NCBI GenBank assembly: GCA_937894115.1
Contig: CALBFP010000152.1
Location: 1 to 45,600, forward strand
Length of the DNA: 45,600 nucleotides
Direction: 5' to 3'
Source of the DNA: an uncultured euryarchaeote
Lineage (GTDB): Archaea; Thermoplasmatota; Poseidoniia; Poseidoniales; Poseidoniaceae
Below, in pieces: positions 16,768 through 25,535 of this stretch (position 1 is the first letter of the stretch; each line of letters begins with the position of its first letter). The notes beneath the pieces were generated by a model that made no database searches, was not told the DNA's origin, and was given only the letters and a program-made list of their open reading frames with translations. Position numbers and translations under genes: made by a program.

Positions 16768-19389
16768 ATGACATTGGATGAACTCTCCGAAGATGGAAAA
16801 AACATACAATTGTATGTTCAGAAATGGGAAAATCTTGGGTTTAACACGTCGTTTTTGAACTCTAAAATTGACCAAATGACACCCACGGATTTTGAACAGA
16901 TTGAAGAAAGAATCCAAACCATCCAGAATCTAAAAGAACGAATTTCTTCTTTCGATTTTCTTCCAGAAACACAAAAGATGCTGGATAAATTAATCCATCC
17001 AATGAATTATGAGGATGTAGAACAAGAATTTGGTGAATGGGTTGCAAGGAAGGCTCCATGGGAGCCAGGATACTATCGATGGTATGCAAATTGGTCAGAA
17101 AAGGGAGAAACAAAAGAGCGTTATTGGGAGATTGTTTCAATATGTACCAAACTTGATGAGTCGAGTTGGGCTTCTGTGAATCTTCTTCTTCCGCTGTTGT
17201 CAAATCCTGATAATTATACAGAAATCATCAACGCCCTCGAGCAGGTGAAAGCAGATGAAAAACGTCAGCGCCTTCTTCTTGAGAAGGCAACAACCCTGTT
17301 GGAGGAAAAGGGCTACACAGTGGACATCTCGTCCGGGAACATCATCGATCAGTTTGATCAAATGGAACAATTGCAGTACCATTCCAGTCAAATTGATCTG
17401 TTACGATTGGAAATTCAAACAAAAATATATTCTTTTGATCCAACCCTCGCAGAGACTTTTGAAAAACGATTGAATGATGCTGTAAAGAATCCATCTGTTG
17501 ACATCAAAACAATTGCAGAGAACATCACGACGATTTCTGAACATCTTCAGATTCGATTGAATGAAATGAACACCCTGATACACAGATGGGGTTCTGAAGG
17601 ATACACATATCATGGGCGAACACAAATAACTCCTGATGAATTGCTTGAATGGGAACAAATTTTACCTGAAGTTGAACAGCAATACCATCGACACGTCGCT
17701 GCCCACCAGCGATGGAATGAATTATCAAAAGCATGGGATTTGACTGACACTTCGATTGAACAAACCATTGGTAAAATTGAGCATACGGATAACTTTTTGG
17801 ATAAAATTGAATCCGTTGAACAGGAATGGACTGAGAAGGAATTACAGTGCGCATCCATCATTGAACGCTGGGAGCAACTTGGGTTTGAAATGGATGTTTG
17901 GCGCTATAAAATCGATGAAGACCCAAGCAAAGCCCTGACAGAATTAAAAGAACACCAGCAAATGTATGAAAGGGCAAACGAACAACTTGAGAATCTTCTC
18001 CAACTCGACACCTCACTTGGCGGAGAGGGAGAAGTCGAACAACGAACAAATCTTCTTCGAAGTGTTGAACTTGATAGTCAAATTTTGGACAAAGTCGAAT
18101 CTTGGATTGAGAAAAAGACAGTTCGTAATGCACGACATCGACGTATGCTTCAAAGCGAATGGGAACAAGCAGCTCGAAAGGGAAAAGCAGATCCAGATCA
18201 GTCTTTTCAAGACTTATATTCGTTTGAAGAAGCCTTAGCATCTCTGGAGAACAACACCCATAAAATGACCCAAAGAATTTCAAGTTCAAAAGCCTTTGAA
18301 CGCACAAAAGCGGAGCTGTTGAGAATGGAAGGAAGGGGGTGGAATATGAGCGAACTCCTCCATCTTCACGAGCAGGAATCGATGGACTTCTTTCACCATT
18401 ATTCACGAGCAATCGATGCAACATCTCGAATACACACTATACAACGAAGGATTGCGGCACTTGATTGGTGTCGCGATGTCAAGCGTGCACATGATGTATC
18501 GATTGACGTACGCAATCCGCTTGAATTGGTCCGAATCGAACAGAAAATACCTGCAATGATTCGCCACCTTTCAACCCGACCAATTGAAGACAAGAGTTAC
18601 AAATATACAGTTTGGTTGCCCGAACAACGACCGATTCTTCTCCCTGAGGAACAGTCGCGAACCAACAAAGTCTTGCTTCCAGTTCAACCAGAGACAACTT
18701 TGGAAGAAGCTCATGAGGCCATGCTAGAAGCGATGGAAGAAGGAGCGAATAGGGAAGAAAAAGTACCGCATTCACAATCAAATGATGCCACACAAAGTAA
18801 ACCTCAATCGATTCCAGACAAGGCCCAGAATCTTGATGATGAGAACGTCTTGGTAGTAAGACCACCTTTGGCGGCAAAACCGGCCGCCACCCAAGTTGTA
18901 GCATCAACTCTATCTTCTTACGAATCCCTCTTCCGTCTTCTCGGATTGAGTGATGAAGCCGATGCGCTTATCGCGACACGCGACATCAACCCAACTCGTC
19001 GGAAACTAGCATCACTTGTTGGCGTTGAACCACGTGATCTCCGGGTTGATCGTCTTCTTCGTCTTGTTCTTCGTTTGTTGCCTCAAAACGATGACAACGA
19101 TACTGAACGTGCTGAATCCATTGACATGCTCGTGGATGTTTTACCAAACTACAAGCAATGGGTTCGGATGAGGCTTGAGGCACGTTACACAGGATCGACA
19201 GGAGATTTCTTTGAGGATGCTGAACGATTGGGAAGTGCACTGGACAGAACCCCTGGGCCCGGTGTACGGGTACCGCTTCAAGCAGACGTTATACAACTCC
19301 CCGATATTTCGAATGTGGCCGAATTGCGTCGACATACTGAACGGTTGGTGCAATCGATGAACCCAGTAGCCGCTGGAGGAATCAATTGA
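16768..19389 (+). CDS. Coiled-coil repeat protein with W-x3-G-[FYW] modules
   Basis: About 873 residues, soluble, mostly helical with long coiled-coil segments. ATG 16768 is chosen because GAGGAG lies 6 nt upstream; the frame extends 33 nt further. A short motif recurs: KWENLGFN (G24), LLEEKGYT (G182), RWGSEGYT (G278), RWEQLGFE (G372) and RMEGRGWN (G524), each followed by a helical region, with intervals of about 95 or 155 residues. Residues 630-710 are acidic and Pro/Gln-rich, probably a flexible linker. A compact C-terminal helical domain follows (LFRLLGLSDEADALI, VDRLLRLVLRLL). No enzymatic motif is seen. Its stop abuts that of the convergent gene. A structural or nucleic-acid-organising role is possible but not shown. 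Confidence 0.83.
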   Translation: MTLDELSEDGKNIQLYVQKWENLGFNTSFLNSKIDQMTPTDFEQIEERIQTIQNLKERISSFDFLPETQKMLDKLIHPMNYEDVEQEFGEWVARKAPWEPGYYRWYANWSEKGETKERYWEIVSICTKLDESSWASVNLLLPLLSNPDNYTEIINALEQVKADEKRQRLLLEKATTLLEEKGYTVDISSGNIIDQFDQMEQLQYHSSQIDLLRLEIQTKIYSFDPTLAETFEKRLNDAVKNPSVDIKTIAENITTISEHLQIRLNEMNTLIHRWGSEGYTYHGRTQITPDELLEWEQILPEVEQQYHRHVAAHQRWNELSKAWDLTDTSIEQTIGKIEHTDNFLDKIESVEQEWTEKELQCASIIERWEQLGFEMDVWRYKIDEDPSKALTELKEHQQMYERANEQLENLLQLDTSLGGEGEVEQRTNLLRSVELDSQILDKVESWIEKKTVRNARHRRMLQSEWEQAARKGKADPDQSFQDLYSFEEALASLENNTHKMTQRISSSKAFERTKAELLRMEGRGWNMSELLHLHEQESMDFFHHYSRAIDATSRIHTIQRRIAALDWCRDVKRAHDVSIDVRNPLELVRIEQKIPAMIRHLSTRPIEDKSYKYTVWLPEQRPILLPEEQSRTNKVLLPVQPETTLEEAHEAMLEAMEEGANREEKVPHSQSNDATQSKPQSIPDKAQNLDDENVLVVRPPLAAKPAATQVVASTLSSYESLFRLLGLSDEADALIATRDINPTRRKLASLVGVEPRDLRVDRLLRLVLRLLPQNDDNDTERAESIDMLVDVLPNYKQWVRMRLEARYTGSTGDFFEDAERLGSALDRTPGPGVRVPLQADVIQLPDISNVAELRRHTERLVQSMNPVAAGGIN

Positions 19390-20559
19390 TCAAGACAATT
19401 CATCCAAAAGTGCATCTTGTTCCTCTTGTGAGATCAGTGGCTCATCACTTGGAGTGGCCTGTACAGCAATTCTCGGTGCTTCTGGCATAGGTGCATCGAG
19501 TGGGACTGGTTGTCCAAGAGTAGGGGGTTTCATCGGTAATGGTGCGATGGGGGGAGGTATTGGTGCAGGTTTTGGCGGCACTATAGCTGGGGGCGGAGGA
19601 ATGGCCATAGCAACAGGAGGTGGAGTGGCCACTGGAGGACCCGTTGGAGGTGCGATTGGCGGTGGTAGTGGAGTAGCAGGTTCAACCGCTGTTGGGACAT
19701 TAACTGGAGGACCGGCCTGTGAGAGCAGGTTTTGTTCAACACCCTGGTCGTCTTGTTTGTTTTCGGATTCGAGCGGCTCATCCTGTACAATCTGTTGTGC
19801 ATCTTCGTTTGAAGGTATAACTTCCACTGGGGGTGTTGCAATCGATGCTGGCGGAGCAAGTAATTGTTGATTGGTCTGAGGAATCGGCTCCGGAAGTATG
19901 GGAGCACGAAGTTCGGCATGCAAGTTGTCGATCAACGTGGTATCGAGTCTTCCAAATTGAATGTACTCAGCCATTGCGGGTCCGACCAGAGCCATACTCG
20001 CTCTGAACGTTGGCAGGAAACTTCCAAGTGCGCGAATTCCAATCTCGTGCGAATTACCGCACGAAGAGAAAATCAGTCTATGTCTTTCAATTTGGTTTGG
20101 TAAATACTTCAGTCCGATAAGAAACAAAGCCGCTCCAAGGAATCCAAATCCTGCCATTCCTTGGAATACAAGGAGAAGAACACCGAAAGCTGCTAGGCCA
20201 AGTGAAAAGCCAAGCTCAAGTCTTGTTGGTTTTTCGATAATATGCTGGAAGCCAGTCAGTTCGGAATCCATTGCAAGTTTTACGTCAATTCGGGGGTGGC
20301 CGTCTGCATGAATCGCAGTAGTGACAATTCGAAACAAACCTTCTCCGACGACAATGGATGTGGATTTCAAACCGTCCTTGGTTTCAAAGAGCGGAAATTC
20401 CTCCACGTCTTCGTTGTTGTTGTGAAACAGCGGCTTTGCACGAATCGGAAGCGCGCGGTCATCCATCAATGACCGTTCCGCAGGGGTGTCATCGAGAACA
20501 TCTTCCAAATCAGGATTATCTTCTTCAACTTCGGAAATGGGTTCGGATTCGTTCTCCAT
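19390..20559 (-). CDS. Membrane protein with proline-rich C-terminus
   Basis: A 389-residue protein in three parts. The N-terminal 110 residues are acidic then beta-like (GLFRIVTTAIHADGHPRIDVKL). A tight pair of transmembrane helices follows at about 113-150 (SLGLAAFGVLLLVFQGMAGF and FLGAALFLIGLKYL). The remainder is about 60 residues of helix, then about 170 residues rich in Pro, Ala and Gln (repeated PPP and APP units), ending in an acidic helix (SQEEQDALLDELS). The Pro-rich part is probably an extended, disordered arm binding partner domains. The stop codon is directly adjacent to that of the convergent coiled-coil gene. No ribosome site of note. Family not recognised. Confidence 0.8.
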   Translation of the reverse strand: MENESEPISEVEEDNPDLEDVLDDTPAERSLMDDRALPIRAKPLFHNNNEDVEEFPLFETKDGLKSTSIVVGEGLFRIVTTAIHADGHPRIDVKLAMDSELTGFQHIIEKPTRLELGFSLGLAAFGVLLLVFQGMAGFGFLGAALFLIGLKYLPNQIERHRLIFSSCGNSHEIGIRALGSFLPTFRASMALVGPAMAEYIQFGRLDTTLIDNLHAELRAPILPEPIPQTNQQLLAPPASIATPPVEVIPSNEDAQQIVQDEPLESENKQDDQGVEQNLLSQAGPPVNVPTAVEPATPLPPPIAPPTGPPVATPPPVAMAIPPPPAIVPPKPAPIPPPIAPLPMKPPTLGQPVPLDAPMPEAPRIAVQATPSDEPLISQEEQDALLDELS

Positions 20560-20599
20560 ACAACCATCTCAGAGGACAAATAAAATGAATGTAACGACA

Positions 20600-21829
20600 T
20601 CACCGGTGCGTTTCAGAGAACCAAGATTTCATTTTGCTCTCTTCATCATATCCTTTTCCAGGTTTGGTACCAACAACAGTTGCAATGGATGCTTCAGAAG
20701 CAATTTCCTGAATTCGATCACTAACTGGTCCGTTGATAATAAGAGCCTGGACCCCTTCAGTATCAGCTGCAGTTTTCGCAATTGAACCTGCACCCATTTG
20801 TTCACTTACCGTGCCGTCAGAAAGAACAAACATGGCTTTGTTTTTCCCGAGACTATCTTGGTGATCAAACATTTCCTGAATCTCAGCAGGTGCAACTTCT
20901 GTCTCGAAAACCTCAGACATTTCTTCAACCCATTCGTCGCTGCTGGCACCATGTCTTTGCTGATCCTTTTTGTCTTGTGCTTTCATCGTTTTAGCAAACT
21001 TTGCCGCGTCGACCTTCATCGAAAGTGATTTCGTGATGGTCTTTTGTGGAAGGAGTTCCCATTCTTGACCGGTCGGCGCTTGAGCAACAAAGTCCACTTT
21101 CAAAATAGCGTGAAGTTGTCGGAACAACATTTCTCCGCCACGATCGCCGTCGATGGCGAGTGTGACGGACTGCTTTCCGTTCGCAAGGTCGATGAGTTCC
21201 TGTTTGATGTCCCCTGCACCATCTGCACTGATTGCATTTTTCACACCACAATTGAGTAGGTTGATGACGTCATTCCTTCCCTCAACAATGATGAGAGAAT
21301 CGGAGCTTTGCACATTTGGACCACACGTTAATCCATGGTAGTTTGTTGCAGTTCCGACCGTTAACACAGATCGAACCTCTTCGACGACGGTCTTGCTTGC
21401 AGCTTCCCCGGAATTAACCAATGCAAGCAGCAACTCCTTTGCACGGTCGACAACAGCTGTGCGTTTCGTAGCGCGCACATCTGAAATTTCAACAACGGTA
21501 ATTTTCGCTTGACACGGGCCAATTCGATCGATTGTTTCCAGCGCAGAACCGATAATTGCGGTTTCAACATTGTCCATGCTGCTTGGAATGAGTATCATTC
21601 CATGCACTTTACCACCCTTGCTTTCCATTTCGACATCCACGTGTCCTACGCGCGCTGTTCGCTGCAATTTACGCAGCTCAAGTTCATCACCGAGCAGACC
21701 TTCGGTTTGACCCATTATCGCTCCAATGATGTCTTTACGCTGAACGGTTCCGTTGACTTTGATATCAGCCTTGATTAGATATTTCATCGCTTTTCCTTGT
21801 TTGTTTCCTGAATTGTTTCTTCGAGACAT
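20600..21829 (-). CDS. dnaG: Archaeal DnaG-type primase / exosome subunit
   Basis: A 409-residue archaeal DnaG. In archaea this protein makes short RNA primers in vitro and is a stable subunit of the RNA exosome, recruiting poly(A)-rich RNA. The TOPRIM catalytic residues are present: E183 in IVEGRNDV, and D227/D229 in AIDGDRGGE. The N-terminal domain starting KYLIKADIKVNGTVQRKDIIGAIMGQTEGLLG is the hallmark of the archaeal family. The C-terminal region is charged and ends in a small alpha/beta domain. ATG 21829 is fixed by GGAGG 6 nt upstream. The 165-bp leader back to the next gene is GC-rich with only a minor inverted repeat (ACAAG/CTTGT, 21895-21912). Confidence 0.95.
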   Translation of the reverse strand: MSRRNNSGNKQGKAMKYLIKADIKVNGTVQRKDIIGAIMGQTEGLLGDELELRKLQRTARVGHVDVEMESKGGKVHGMILIPSSMDNVETAIIGSALETIDRIGPCQAKITVVEISDVRATKRTAVVDRAKELLLALVNSGEAASKTVVEEVRSVLTVGTATNYHGLTCGPNVQSSDSLIIVEGRNDVINLLNCGVKNAISADGAGDIKQELIDLANGKQSVTLAIDGDRGGEMLFRQLHAILKVDFVAQAPTGQEWELLPQKTITKSLSMKVDAAKFAKTMKAQDKKDQQRHGASSDEWVEEMSEVFETEVAPAEIQEMFDHQDSLGKNKAMFVLSDGTVSEQMGAGSIAKTAADTEGVQALIINGPVSDRIQEIASEASIATVVGTKPGKGYDEESKMKSWFSETHR

Positions 21830-21994
21830 TTGAATCCTCCTTTCGGCCTCCTCACAGTCGGCGCATTCGTCCCATCAGGGGCGCAGTGCAGCGAACAAGG
21901 AAAAAATCTTGTCCAAGTGAATGTGATTCAGCAAACGGTCCTGAGGCCTACACCTTTTCAATGCTCTGTTTGAAACGGTGGAAAAAATTACGTT

Positions 21995-22570
21995 TCATTC
22001 CTTAGGCAGTGTAGACGAACGTTCGACCAGATTTTCTCGAGTTTTCTCACTTAGAAACGGTAAGTAAGGGTCTTCATCACCCATTGAATTCTTCCAAGAA
22101 TCCATAGCCCGAGCCCAGATCTCTTCGTCCGCATTCCATTCCAACCATCGTTCAACGAACGCAACATGCCGTTGAACGTCTTCATCATCCTCAGCGATTT
22201 TTTTCAGAAGCATGTTGGTCTGTGCCAAAATAAGGCCCATCGGAGGCGAAATCAAATAAACGCCGAATGGGTTTCGTTCTGTAGAGATTGTAAGATGTTC
22301 TTTCCACAAACCAAGACCGACATCGTAAATATACCCGATCAACAAGACGGTTAAGAGAACAAGAAGGCCTATCGACATGAGTCCAACGTAAGTTGACGGC
22401 AGGCCCAAAATTTTATTTGAAAAACATAGGCCTGAATCACATGTTGACTCAAAACGCCACCTCACATACGGCCAAATAAGAAGCGTCAATGTGGTTGTCC
22501 AGAACACCATAGATATGACGGTCTGAGATTGTTGAAGACGCCAATACTGACGCATTATCACTTTCTTCAT
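21995..22570 (-). CDS. Small two-helix membrane protein
   Basis: A 191-residue protein with two transmembrane helices (about 17-37 and 60-84) separated by a short loop with two cysteines (STCDSGLC), probably outside. A cytoplasmic helical domain of about 100 residues follows, containing W-rich amphipathic helices (WLEWNADEEIWARAMDSW). The C-x4-C loop could form a disulfide or bind a metal. Family not recognised. It is upstream of dnaG on the same strand, separated by 165 bp, and divergent from the glycosyltransferase gene; the 138 bp between them hold a GATTA/TAATC inverted repeat (22660-22671) that may be part of a promoter. Confidence 0.72.
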   Translation of the reverse strand: MKKVIMRQYWRLQQSQTVISMVFWTTTLTLLIWPYVRWRFESTCDSGLCFSNKILGLPSTYVGLMSIGLLVLLTVLLIGYIYDVGLGLWKEHLTISTERNPFGVYLISPPMGLILAQTNMLLKKIAEDDEDVQRHVAFVERWLEWNADEEIWARAMDSWKNSMGDEDPYLPFLSEKTRENLVERSSTLPKE

Positions 22571-22708
22571 GGGTTAATGCTGTCTATCAACCCTTATGGA
22601 TTCAACCCTTTTTCCCACCCCCACCTCCCGTTTTTTGTCAAAGTAGAATGCATCGACGTGATTAAATAATCAATTCTTGACGTTAAAACACCAACAGGTT
22701 GAGTTGTT

Positions 22709-23587
22709 ATGGGGGTTACAGCATTCATCCGTAACCTCCCTTACAAACTAAAAATCACCATGAGCATGATAAAATTAAATCTCTTTAACATGATTTCATC
22801 AAAATCAATGTTGTCAGAGCATGGACCAACACTCTCAATGACAACGTATGGGGTTCGGTTTCAAACCGCACACCTTTCACTGGAAGCCATTGCAAGAGGG
22901 CACGTTCGCCCGTCGAGAGCTGTTCTTTTTGTTGACGACCAATCTTTGTTTGATCATCCGACAAAGGGTTTGCAACGTCTTCTTCGTCGAGGTCTCGAAA
23001 TGAAACTCGTTGAGAACTTTGGACCCCATACGAAGTACTACCCCTTTCTTGAATTGGTAGAAGACTTTGACCGGCCTCATGCGACTGGAGACGACGATCA
23101 CATCTACCCGAAGTGGTGGTTGAAGAAACTTTCACAATCCATTGAGAACAGTCCTGGTCAACTTCACGCTTATCGTGCACATCGCATACGGCTTAATGAA
23201 GAAGGAACTGAAGCACTACCGTATCTTGAATGGGGCCCAGGGATTACCAAACATCCATCAAATCTCAATTTTTACACATCTTCAATGGGTGAAATATACG
23301 GTCCAAATTTTCTTAAGATTGCGAAACAGCGCGGAAGAGAATTTCTTGAGTGTTGTCCGAAAAATGATGATTTGTGGCTTACATCACTTGCTATTGAACA
23401 TGAAGTCCCAATCACAGTAGTGGATGGTGTTAATCGTACCTTCCCAGCGATACCGGCTTCCCAACAATTAACATTGGAAACGTCAAACGTTTTTGGCGGC
23501 TACAATGATGTTCAGATTAAGGCAACCTTCACGGAAGAGATTGTTAAAAAACTTCGAGAGCTCGAACATCATGAAGGTTTTCGTTAG
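22709..23587 (+). CDS. GT-A fold glycosyltransferase
   Basis: A cytoplasmic sugar transferase, judged from the GT-A pattern: an N-terminal strand LSMTTYGVRF, the RPSRAVLFVDD segment, PHTKYYPFLEL (residues 106-116) and the metal-binding DDD at 128-130 in ATGDDDHIYP. A later R-x-H-R-I acceptor-side region and YLEWGPG follow. This layout matches families that use nucleotide sugars to decorate polysaccharides or glycoproteins. The start is uncertain: ATG 22709 gives 292 residues; ATG 22760 would begin closer to the catalytic domain. TTAAAA at 22683-22688 is a possible TATA element for a leaderless start at 22709. The TerB-like and HEAT-like genes follow on the same strand. Confidence 0.8.
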   Translation: MGVTAFIRNLPYKLKITMSMIKLNLFNMISSKSMLSEHGPTLSMTTYGVRFQTAHLSLEAIARGHVRPSRAVLFVDDQSLFDHPTKGLQRLLRRGLEMKLVENFGPHTKYYPFLELVEDFDRPHATGDDDHIYPKWWLKKLSQSIENSPGQLHAYRAHRIRLNEEGTEALPYLEWGPGITKHPSNLNFYTSSMGEIYGPNFLKIAKQRGREFLECCPKNDDLWLTSLAIEHEVPITVVDGVNRTFPAIPASQQLTLETSNVFGGYNDVQIKATFTEEIVKKLRELEHHEGFR

Positions 23588-23673
23588 AAATGAGATAAAA
23601 GAATTGTTCAAATCATCTCATTTTCAAAAAATCATCGCGTGGGTTCAAGAAGAAGTTCTTCTTAGGAAGGAGT

Positions 23674-24156
23674 GTGTCCGCCAAATCCGTTCATCGTCTC
23701 GCTGCGTTTCGCAGCACGATTGAGGTCATGCTGCTTGATGGTGTGCTGACACGCGAAGAAAAGCGTCTGATCATACGCTTGTCGTCCTGTTTGAATCTGG
23801 AACCTCACCAACCAGCAGAAATTTATCAAGCGATCCTTAATGGCGTCACAACAGAAGAAGGCGATCTTCTTACTGCTGAAGAACAGCATGAAGTCTACAA
23901 GACTGTCTTTGAGGTTGCAATCATTAATGCATCGTTGTCGAAGGATGAATTCAGAGTCATGGCTCACCTTCGGGAAATCTTTGCTATTGACGATGAAGAA
24001 CACAATCTCGTTGAAAGCGAATTAAGAGATTTGGTCAAGGAACGATATGAAGACCCAAACATGGTTGAAAAAACTTTGAACAATCTTCGAGATTCGGTCC
24101 GAGTTGTAACCACACTTTTTGATAATGTTCGAAAGAAAAACCACGGTGAAACGTGA
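23674..24156 (+). CDS. TerB-like helical protein
   Basis: A 160-residue all-helical acidic protein. The pattern MLLDGVLTREEKRLIIRLSSCLNLEP and, after about 60 residues, INASLSKDEFRVMAHLREIFAIDD gives two tandem copies of the D-G-x-[IL]-[ST]-x-x-E motif seen in TerB/DjlA-type domains, which often bind metal. It starts with GTG at 23674, just after AGGAAGGAG; an upstream stop in frame excludes a longer product. The stop overlaps the next gene's ATG (TGATG), so the two are translationally coupled. The soluble tails of the two 8-9 TM proteins in this window share the same motif. Confidence 0.75.
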   Translation: MSAKSVHRLAAFRSTIEVMLLDGVLTREEKRLIIRLSSCLNLEPHQPAEIYQAILNGVTTEEGDLLTAEEQHEVYKTVFEVAIINASLSKDEFRVMAHLREIFAIDDEEHNLVESELRDLVKERYEDPNMVEKTLNNLRDSVRVVTTLFDNVRKKNHGET

Positions 24157-24779
24157 TGAAAAAAACGTCTTTGGATGATTACTTGGATGGTTTTACTTCT
24201 TTCCCACTCCGACGTAGAAAACGACTCTCGATGCTCCGTGAGGCATACACATATGGCGTGCCTGGAATGATTACAAAGTCGATGACGGACCGTCTCGCCC
24301 AATCCGGCCATTACACATTCCATATCGGTACTCCGGATCCTGAAATGCGTCGCATTGCTTCATGGCTGCTCACCAGTGAAAAAGACCGCATCAAAATTGC
24401 AAAATTTATCCCAAAACTATGGAAACGGGGAGGAAGAGAAGATCTGAAACTTGTTGGCCTACTTCTCGCGAATATGTCCGATGATGAACTTGGTGAAAAC
24501 GCATGGACTGTACTTCTCCAACTTATTCAGGAACGGGTTTCGGTAGAGGTTTTCTTGGAAATCGCTGAGGAATTTGTTCGCGGCGGACGTCAAATTCCTG
24601 ATGATGAATGGATTCAAGCCGCTGCCCTTCAGAGCGATGTGTGGTCTCAATTGATGATTTTGCTTCTATCGTTGGACCAACAACGTTGTGCATCACATGA
24701 GGATTTAATTCGGAACACTTCGCAAGGAGGAGAGTTGTTTGAACGAATCCGAAATCGCCTCCTCTTACAATTATCTTGA
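24156..24779 (+). CDS. HEAT-like helical repeat protein
   Basis: About 207 residues, fully helical. Repeating amphipathic pairs such as IASWLLTSEKDRIKIAKFIPKLWKRGG, LKLVGLLLANMSDDELGENAWTV and VFLEIAEEFVRGG have the length and pattern of HEAT repeats. A relation to AlkD-like HEAT proteins is possible, but no catalytic Asp/Trp arrangement can be confirmed. ATG 24156 overlaps the preceding stop in TGATG; the GTG three bases before is an alternative. As part of the TerB-like/HEAT/69-aa block it may form a protein-binding subunit. Confidence 0.68.
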   Translation: MKKTSLDDYLDGFTSFPLRRRKRLSMLREAYTYGVPGMITKSMTDRLAQSGHYTFHIGTPDPEMRRIASWLLTSEKDRIKIAKFIPKLWKRGGREDLKLVGLLLANMSDDELGENAWTVLLQLIQERVSVEVFLEIAEEFVRGGRQIPDDEWIQAAALQSDVWSQLMILLLSLDQQRCASHEDLIRNTSQGGELFERIRNRLLLQLS

Positions 24780-24804
24780 TGGGCTTTGAACGAATCGACC
24801 TTTC

Positions 24805-25014
24805 ATGGCTGAACGCTTCCTCCCTACCGAAGACCCAGTTCTTGAGCAGGTCTTGTCATGGACCGTTGAACGCGATGCGAGAGACGTCCGTCGCTTGCTT
24901 GAATGGCTACCGCAAGCCCGCTCAAGTCGTGAGCGACAAGCACTTCTTGATCGTGTTCGCGATTTACTTGACGAATTGGAACAGGCGATGACGTCATTGG
25001 ATCAGCTTGTGTGA
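24805..25014 (+). CDS. 69-residue helical protein
   Basis: A small, acidic, helical protein (MAERFLPTEDPVLEQVLSW then repeated charged helices ending in ELEQAMTSLDQLV). It starts with ATG 24805, 25 bp after the HEAT-like stop, and ends 5 bp before the probable ATG of the MobA-like gene; the stop overlaps an alternative GTG start of that gene. The compact gene order and coiled-coil-like protein pattern argue that it is real, but no strong ribosome site is present and I do not recognise it. Confidence 0.55.
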   Translation: MAERFLPTEDPVLEQVLSWTVERDARDVRRLLEWLPQARSSRERQALLDRVRDLLDELEQAMTSLDQLV

Positions 25015-25019
25015 ATACC

Positions 25020-25535
25020 ATGGCTCTGCTATGTCTTATTCTTGCGGGTGGAAAAGGTGCCCGAATGGGCCAGGATAAGGCCCTGGTTTTTGATACTGTA
25101 AACACACTTGCAAAGGAATTGAAATCGAGAAATTGCAAGGTCGTTGTTGCTTGTGGGACTGCAAATCGCGCATCGTTGTTCAATGAACAATGTTGGCCAG
25201 ACCCACCAGAAGCAGAAACTCTCGCAGAAATAATTTGGAAGTTTATCGATGACAACCAAGAAGAAATCCAATTGTTTCCATGCGATATGTACCGATTGAA
25301 TGAGGTTGCCATTACCACCATACTTGCTCAATCACCAGGTATTCCAGTTGATGTGGAAGGCCAAGAACAGTATACACTTGCACGGATTCCCAAAGGATAC
25401 AAACCCCCGCCTGCGTTGAGTTTGAAACATCTTTTCGCGGATCTTAAAACAAATCAAATGGCTTTCTTGGGAAACCGCTTAGAAAATTTCAATCATCCAA
25501 ATCAAATCGATGACCTGAACAAATCAAATCAATAA
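25020..25535 (+). CDS. MobA-like NTP transferase
   Basis: A 171-residue nucleotidyltransferase-fold protein whose N-terminus LILAGGKGARMGQDK carries the pyrophosphorylase signature (GGxGxRMGxDK) of MobA and related enzymes. MobA attaches GMP to molybdopterin; relatives transfer CMP or other nucleotides. The later Asp motif is FPCDMYRL, close to the usual PCDMP. It is shorter than MobA (about 190-200 residues), so the acceptor region may be reduced. ATG 25020 is chosen; GTG 25011 overlaps the upstream stop. The last 47 bp overlap the 3' end of purN on the other strand. No other molybdenum cofactor gene is in the window, so the substrate is open. Confidence 0.75.
   Translation: MALLCLILAGGKGARMGQDKALVFDTVNTLAKELKSRNCKVVVACGTANRASLFNEQCWPDPPEAETLAEIIWKFIDDNQEEIQLFPCDMYRLNEVAITTILAQSPGIPVDVEGQEQYTLARIPKGYKPPPALSLKHLFADLKTNQMAFLGNRLENFNHPNQIDDLNKSNQ

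Noticed and set aside
19454-19870. Gly-rich 138-codon frame on the + strand
   Set aside because: Shadow of the Pro-rich C-terminus encoded on the minus strand (CCN codons read as GGN in reverse).
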